64,000 bases of DNA, from contig NZ_JACNMM010000005.1 in the NCBI RefSeq assembly GCF_020529025.1, positions 310,001 through 374,000 on the forward strand. Reading direction: 5' to 3'. Within the stretch, counting starts at the first letter, position 1. Every line of letters starts with the position of its first letter. Position numbers and translations under genes: made by a program. Source of the stretch: Oceaniglobus trochenteri. Its GTDB lineage: Bacteria > Pseudomonadota > Alphaproteobacteria > Rhodobacterales > Rhodobacteraceae. Under the pieces are notes generated by a model. The model had not been told where the DNA came from. It did no database searches and worked only from the letters and a program-made list of their open reading frames with translations. Shown here piece after piece: positions 59,927 to 64,000 of the stretch.

Positions 59927-60751
59927 CTAAAGATCCTCGCCCAGGATGAATTGCGAGGCCCCCTGCCCCAGCGCGCGGGAAATGGTGACGTACATCGTAT
60001 CGAAGGCACCGAAGATCGCCTGGTTCAGCGCCCGCCCCTCGTCGGTGGCGGAAAGGGCGGCGTAAACCTCGATGTCGTCGTCGGACAGCGGCTGATAGGC
60101 CAGCGCCAGATAGGAATAGACCCACTCCAGCGTGTCGGCGCGAATCTCGGGCTCCTGCGACCAGACATCGGTCAGCACCTGCTCCTCGGTCATTTCGTCG
60201 GCGAAGGCGCCGCCGTCCATGAGGCCGATGTAGAAGGCATAGTTCGCGTTCATCGCCCCGACGACATTGGAATCCACCAACTCGTTGGCCTCGACGAAGG
60301 CATCCAGGACCTCAAGCCGCGAATCGCCCTCCTGGCGCATCTCGTGCAGGCTGTCCTTGGCGGCCTCTTCCACATCCTCGTCCATCATCGCCTGGCGCGC
60401 CTCAAGCTCCAGCCGGACGATCCGCGCGCCGCGTTCGGATTCGAAGAAGGCCAGCAAGGGGGCGACATCCACGCCGTCAAGCAGGGCATCGAACCGCTCC
60501 AGCACCAGCGCGTCCATGGCATCGGCATCGTAAAGCCGCGCCACCAGTGCGGGCCAGGCCGCACCGCCGCGTCCGGGAAACAGCTCGTCGCGCAGGTCTT
60601 CGCCATAGGCCAGGCCCTCCTCCTGCATGATCCCGATGACCTTTTCCATCAGCATCGCATCATAAAGCGCCTCGACCTCGGCGCGCGGCGCGGCATTGGC
60701 CGGCGCAAGCGAACAAAGCGTGAGGACAGAGGCAAGAAACAGGCGGCGCAT
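59927..60751 (-). CDS. Exported DUF2059-type protein
   Basis: The 274-residue protein starts with a signal peptide (MRRLFLASVLTLCSLAPANA) and is otherwise acidic and helical. RIVRLELEARQAMMDEDVEE and LALAYQPLSDDDIEVYAALS resemble the DUF2059 domain, found in periplasmic proteins of unknown role; the latter half (LSATDEGRALNQAIFGAFD) fits its second copy. It stands alone, 276 bp upstream of nothing coding on its strand but rplU. Confidence 0.8.
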   Translation of the reverse strand: MRRLFLASVLTLCSLAPANAAPRAEVEALYDAMLMEKVIGIMQEEGLAYGEDLRDELFPGRGGAAWPALVARLYDADAMDALVLERFDALLDGVDVAPLLAFFESERGARIVRLELEARQAMMDEDVEEAAKDSLHEMRQEGDSRLEVLDAFVEANELVDSNVVGAMNANYAFYIGLMDGGAFADEMTEEQVLTDVWSQEPEIRADTLEWVYSYLALAYQPLSDDDIEVYAALSATDEGRALNQAIFGAFDTMYVTISRALGQGASQFILGEDL

Positions 60752-60916
60752 GGGGATCTCCGGTATCGTCGGTCACTGGCAAGCTATGGCCCACCCCGCC
60801 CCGTGCCAAGGGGCCGCGCACCGCCGGGGAAGAATAAAGCGCGGCATTCGCAAATTTTCTCGGACAAACCAGTTGCACCCGCCCCGCGTCCACAGTAAGC
60901 ACCGCCCAGCGATCAC

Positions 60917-61006
60917 GGAGAGGTGCCGGAGTGGTCGAACGGGGCGGTCTCGAAAACCGTTGTGGGTGCAAGCCCACCCAGGGTTCGAATCCCTGTCTCT
61001 CCGCCA
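60917..61006 (+). tRNA. tRNA-Ser (anticodon CGA)
   Basis: The 90-base sequence folds as a class II tRNA. The acceptor stem is GGAGAGG paired with CTCTCC, then discriminator G and encoded CCA (61004-61006). The D arm contains GTGGTCGAAC, the anticodon loop TCTCGAAAA reads CGA, a long variable arm (TTGTGGGTGCAAGCCCACC) is typical of serine tRNA, and the T loop is GGTTCGAATCC. TTGCAC at 60873-60878 may be its -35. Confidence 0.95.
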
Positions 61007-61147
61007 CAATCCCCCTTTGTCTGAATTGCGCAGTTCCAGAAAGCGGTCTATCGCGGCCGTCTTTGTATTGCTTTCAATCAATGTTGTTCGGTCCGTGCGA
61101 TGACTGGCCTTGGCCCAGGACTGCCCTTGTGCCGGTCCCTCCCCGCT

Positions 61148-61909
61148 TCAGGATGCCACGAGGGCGAAGCGGTGGGTGGCGGTTTGGCGTAGTCTGTCGG
61201 CAAGGGCGTGGCCGCGCATTCCCGCGCCGTAGAGGCGGTTGACCGGGAGCGGGCGAAGGTGGGTGAAGCCCGCCTGCCGCAGGTCGCGTTCCAGCCTTTC
61301 GCGGGTCAGGCCCGCACCGTAGGGCAGGCGTTGGACGATGGCGTCATGGGCCACCCGATCCGCGCCATCGCGGGGCGACTTGCGGTCCAGCATGTCGGCC
61401 AGCCAATGGCGCAGGCGGTGCAGCGGTGGCCTTGGCGCGGCCCAGTTTCCATCGACGATCAGCAGGCTGCCTCCGGGCTTGAGCACCCGGCGCCATTCGC
61501 GGTAGGCGGCAAGCGGGTCGGTGAGGGTCCAGGCCAGATGGCGGGTCACGGCATGGTCGAAGGCGGCATCGTCCAGCAGGTGCAGCGCCTCGGCATCGGC
61601 CAGGTGGCCCTGCCAGCTGCGCCCGGCCATCTTGGCACGGGCCAGCGCCAGCATCGTTTCGGACAGGTCCACCGCCGTCACCTCGGCGCCGAGACCGGTC
61701 AGAACGCGGCTGATCTCACCCGTGCCGCAGGCGAGATCCAGAACCCGGCGCCCCACCAGCGTGCCATCGCGGCCAAGCCCGAAGGCGGCGCAAAGAAAGG
61801 CGTTCCACTCGGGCAGGCCGAAGCGATCCTCGATCCGGTGCGAAACCGACTGATCGAAGGTTGCCGCGCGATCCGACCAGTAGAGTTCGATCTCGTTCTT
61901 CAGGGTCAT
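61148..61909 (-). CDS. Class I SAM-dependent methyltransferase linked to a metal importer
   Basis: The 253-residue protein has the Rossmann methyltransferase motifs VLDLACGTGEISRVLTGLGA (motif I), VTAVDLSETMLALARAKM and VLKPGGSLLIVDG (motif IV-VI region). The substrate is not evident. I start at ATG 61909; a TTG at 61930 overlaps the ATPase stop (TTGA) and is also possible. It directly follows FecCDE-type transporter genes, so it may modify an imported metallophore or a related compound, but that is inference. Confidence 0.85.
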   Translation of the reverse strand: MTLKNEIELYWSDRAATFDQSVSHRIEDRFGLPEWNAFLCAAFGLGRDGTLVGRRVLDLACGTGEISRVLTGLGAEVTAVDLSETMLALARAKMAGRSWQGHLADAEALHLLDDAAFDHAVTRHLAWTLTDPLAAYREWRRVLKPGGSLLIVDGNWAAPRPPLHRLRHWLADMLDRKSPRDGADRVAHDAIVQRLPYGAGLTRERLERDLRQAGFTHLRPLPVNRLYGAGMRGHALADRLRQTATHRFALVAS

Positions 61910-61926
61910 GTTGCGCAGGGGGCGGT

Positions 61927-62706
61927 TCAATTCAGGGTCTCCAGCGTGGCGTCGACATAGAGCGAGCCGCGCCGCGTATGTTCAAGCGCGGTGTCGACGC
62001 GGTAGGTTTCGCCGATCTCAGCCAGCGACAGGATGTCTTCGGGCGTGCCATCGGCCACGATGCGCCCCTCGCGGATCAGGATCAGGCGGTCGCAGAATTC
62101 GGCCGCGAGGTTGAGATCGTGCAGCGCCGCCATGACGATGCTGCCGCGCCGTTGCATTTCATGGCGCACCGACGACAGGATCGACAGCTGGTGATGCAGG
62201 TCCAGCGCGCTGGTGGGTTCGTCCAGCAACACGATGCTGGGGTCGCGCACCAGGGTCTGGGCCACGGCGACCATCTGTGCCTGCCCGCCGCTGAGATTGC
62301 CCAGCCCCCGGTCGGCCAGATGAGATATCTTCAGCGCCTCGAGGGTCTGCGACACCCGGTCCAGGTTGTCGCCCCCGACGCGCCAGCCCGTGGTCTGTTT
62401 CAGCGCCAGAAGCACGCTTTCATAAACGGTGAGGATCGCGTTGCAGCCGAAAGCCTGGGGCATGTAGGCGATGCAGCGCGCCCGGTCGCGCCGGCACAGG
62501 GCGCAAAGGTCGGTTTCACCCAGGCAGATCGTTCCCGAACTGGGGCGCAGCATGCCCGACAGTGTCTTGAACAGGGTCGATTTCCCCGAGGCGTTCGGGC
62601 CGATCAGGCCCACGAACTGCCCCGGCATGATGGGCGCGATGTTGATGTCGTGCAGGGCCTGGACGCGGCCATAGCCCGCGCGCAGGCCCTCGATGGTCAG
62701 GCTCAT
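61927..62706 (-). CDS. ABC transporter ATPase, iron-siderophore/cobalamin type
   Basis: The 259-residue protein (FecE/BtuD type) has Walker A GLIGPNASGKSTLFKTLSG, signature LSGGQAQMVAVAQTL, Walker B SIVLLDEPTSALD and the His switch ALHDLNLA. It energises uptake by the permease encoded just upstream, with which it overlaps by 4 bp (ATGA). Confidence 0.94.
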   Translation of the reverse strand: MSLTIEGLRAGYGRVQALHDINIAPIMPGQFVGLIGPNASGKSTLFKTLSGMLRPSSGTICLGETDLCALCRRDRARCIAYMPQAFGCNAILTVYESVLLALKQTTGWRVGGDNLDRVSQTLEALKISHLADRGLGNLSGGQAQMVAVAQTLVRDPSIVLLDEPTSALDLHHQLSILSSVRHEMQRRGSIVMAALHDLNLAAEFCDRLILIREGRIVADGTPEDILSLAEIGETYRVDTALEHTRRGSLYVDATLETLN

Positions 62707-63764
62707 GACAGGCTCCTTCTGCGGGTGGTCAGTATGATCGACACGAAGACCGGCACGCCGATCAGCGCGGTGATGATGCCGATGGGATAGATCACCCCCG
62801 GCGTCAGCGATTTCGAGATGATCGAGGTCAGCGAAAGCACCAGCGCCCCCACCAGTGCCGACAGCGGCAGGAAGAAGCGCTGATCCTCGCCCACGATCAT
62901 GCGGGCGATGTGCGGGCCCACGAGGCCGATGAAGCCCACCGTGCCCACGAAGGCCACCGCCGTGGCGGCCAGGATCGACACCACCACCAGCATTTCAAGG
63001 CGCAGCCGGGCGACATCGACACCCATGCTCATCGCTGTCGCCTCGCCCATGCGCAGGGCCGTCATCTGCCAGCTTCGCATCAGCCCGAAGGGAATGACCA
63101 CGGCCAGCAAGAGCGCCCCCAGAGCGATCTTTTCCCAGCTGGCCCGCCCCAGCGAGCCCATCATCCAGAACACGATGCGTGCGATCTGATCTTCCGAGGC
63201 CATGTATTGCATCAGCGCCAGCAGCGCCGAGAAGGTGAAGAATATCGCGATCCCGAAAAGGATCATGGTTTCCGACCCCACCCCTTTCAGCCGCGTGGCC
63301 AGCAGGATGAACCCGCAGGTCAGAAGCGCGAAGAGAAAGGCGTTGATCGTGACCACCAGCGATCCGACCACGGGCAGGATGCTCCAGCCCAGCACGATGG
63401 CCAGGGCGGCGCCGAAACTGGCGGCCGAGGAAACGCCCAGCGTGAAGGGTTCGGCCAGCGGGTTGTTCAGGATCGTCTGCATCTGCGCCCCGGCCACCGC
63501 CAGAAGCGCGCCCACGATCACCGCCGTCACCGCGATGGGCAGACGGTAATCCCAGACGATCACCTTGATCTGCACGCCATGCGCCATCGGATCGAACAGC
63601 GTTTCGATGACCGTGCGCAGGGGATAGTTGCCCGGCCCCGTCGCCACGTCGACGACGAAGCTGAGAAACAGCAAGGCGGCGGCGGCCATCAACACGACAT
63701 AGCGCCTTGCCGTCTGCGCGGCATAGCCCGCGCGCAGGTCGGCGGGTTGTGTCATCATGGCCAT
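62703..63764 (-). CDS. ABC transporter permease, FecCD family
   Basis: The 353-residue protein has about ten membrane helices. Family features are VIVGALLAVAGAQMQTILNN, NPLAEPFTLGVSSAASFGAA and GFIGLVGPHIARMIVGEDQR. One permease gene would form a homodimer. It is preceded, 69 bp upstream, by the receptor gene that runs off the window. Confidence 0.94.
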   Translation of the reverse strand: MAMMTQPADLRAGYAAQTARRYVVLMAAAALLFLSFVVDVATGPGNYPLRTVIETLFDPMAHGVQIKVIVWDYRLPIAVTAVIVGALLAVAGAQMQTILNNPLAEPFTLGVSSAASFGAALAIVLGWSILPVVGSLVVTINAFLFALLTCGFILLATRLKGVGSETMILFGIAIFFTFSALLALMQYMASEDQIARIVFWMMGSLGRASWEKIALGALLLAVVIPFGLMRSWQMTALRMGEATAMSMGVDVARLRLEMLVVVSILAATAVAFVGTVGFIGLVGPHIARMIVGEDQRFFLPLSALVGALVLSLTSIISKSLTPGVIYPIGIITALIGVPVFVSIILTTRRRSLS

Positions 63765-63788
63765 CGCGGCCTCTCCTTCAAGAAATGG

Positions 63789-63836
63789 CCTGCGCCCACC
63801 TTGGCGGACGCAGGGGCATGATCCGCCGGCGGATCA
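63789..63836. other. Stem-loops between the receptor and permease genes
   Basis: An 18-bp perfect palindrome TGATCCGCCGGCGGATCA (63819-63836) overlaps the receptor stop, and a second stem CCTGCG (63789-63794)/CGCAGG (63809-63814) follows. As in the other ABC operon, such hairpins probably shape mRNA levels of receptor versus permease. Confidence 0.55.
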
Positions 63837-64000
63837 GTTGGTTGCCGTCTCAAGCGTTCCCCAGAAGACGCCGGAAAAGTCGATGGGCAGGAAGCGGTCG
63901 TGCAGCTCGCGCATCGTGGCCTCGGGGTCGAGGTCGGCGAAAAGATCGGGGTGGAACCACTTGGCGAAGGCCTGCATCGCCACGAAATGATATGGGCTGT
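63834..64000 (-). CDS. Periplasmic binding protein of the FecCDE-type importer (C-terminal end only)
   Basis: The last 54 residues before TGA are visible; the start lies beyond the window. MQAFAKWFHPDLFADLDPEA and LPIDFSGVFWGTLETATN match the C-terminal helices of iron-siderophore receptor proteins. The order receptor, permease, ATPase is complete with this gene. Confidence 0.8.
   Translation of the reverse strand, partial: SPYHFVAMQAFAKWFHPDLFADLDPEATMRELHDRFLPIDFSGVFWGTLETATN

Noticed and set aside
60917-61147. tRNA-Ser as an integration site for an island carrying the metal importer
   Set aside because: No integrase and no repeat of the tRNA 3' end is visible in the window, and base composition does not change.

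Overview
The window is about 66% G+C and every gene type points to an alphaproteobacterium of the order Rhodobacterales (a Rhodobacter or Roseobacter relative). Evidence: the CtrA regulator with its antagonist SciP and the phosphotransferase ChpT; Usg and DUF1153-type proteins; TrmFO beside GluQ; LpxI rather than LpxH; ornithine-lipid genes olsBA; a ribosomal protein L21 with a long C-terminal HhH tail; and GTTC-N7-GTTC LexA-type sites. The species cannot be named from the sequence. The window is chromosomal core, densely packed, with many ATGA or GTGA overlaps. No prophage, transposon or CRISPR array is visible.

Layout. 1-466: end of the histidine operon (hisF-hisE). 683-1573: an acidic protein of unknown function. 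1689-2644: rplM-rpsI. 2975-4445: polyamine genes speD-speE. 4451-4720: usg. 4911-9922: gyrA, trmFO, gluQ. 9917-10787: hisI and a degenerate IscU-like scaffold. 10806-11209: an isolated unit with a run of LexA half-sites, a 38-residue membrane protein and a terminator. 11217-15421: recG-ligA. 15504-16586: sciP-ctrA. 16710-17852: mnmA. 17987-30111: a long minus-strand block for translation and envelope building (pyrH, frr, uppS, cdsA, dxr, rseP, a 41-residue membrane protein, bamA, skp, fabZ, lpxA, lpxI, lpxB). 30202-38500: miaA, then an AraC-type regulator with a family-5 ABC uptake operon. 38511-45632: lytic transglycosylase, ssb, aroB-aroK, a 46-residue membrane protein, a secreted helical protein, xerD and a CNNM/CBS protein. 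45718-49142: M32 carboxypeptidase, ctaA, an SPOUT methyltransferase. 49212-52757: TfoX-like, ThiE-like, olsA-olsB, DUF3553, chpT. 52747-59650: proA-proB-obg, two genes carrying three GNAT domains, a LysE exporter, rpmA-rplU. 59927-64000: DUF2059 protein, tRNA-Ser(CGA), a methyltransferase and a FecCDE-type metal or siderophore importer running off the end.

How the parts connect. ChpT passes phosphate from CckA (not in this window) to CtrA, and SciP restrains CtrA, so three parts of that relay lie here; TTAA half-sites precede ctrA. The envelope block makes isoprenoid precursors and carriers, CDP-diacylglycerol and lipid A, and folds outer-membrane proteins. The AraC-type regulator sits just upstream of a pair of 10-bp direct repeats spaced 22 bp apart, which probably switch on the ABC operon.

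The most novel-looking items are the 38-residue membrane protein under a LexA-type operator (a possible SOS effector like Caulobacter SidA), the two other tiny membrane proteins, the GNAT-GNAT-GNAT-LysE block between ribosomal protein genes and obg, and two related families of short dispersed intergenic repeats. All functions were assigned by reading motifs and context; no database search was run.
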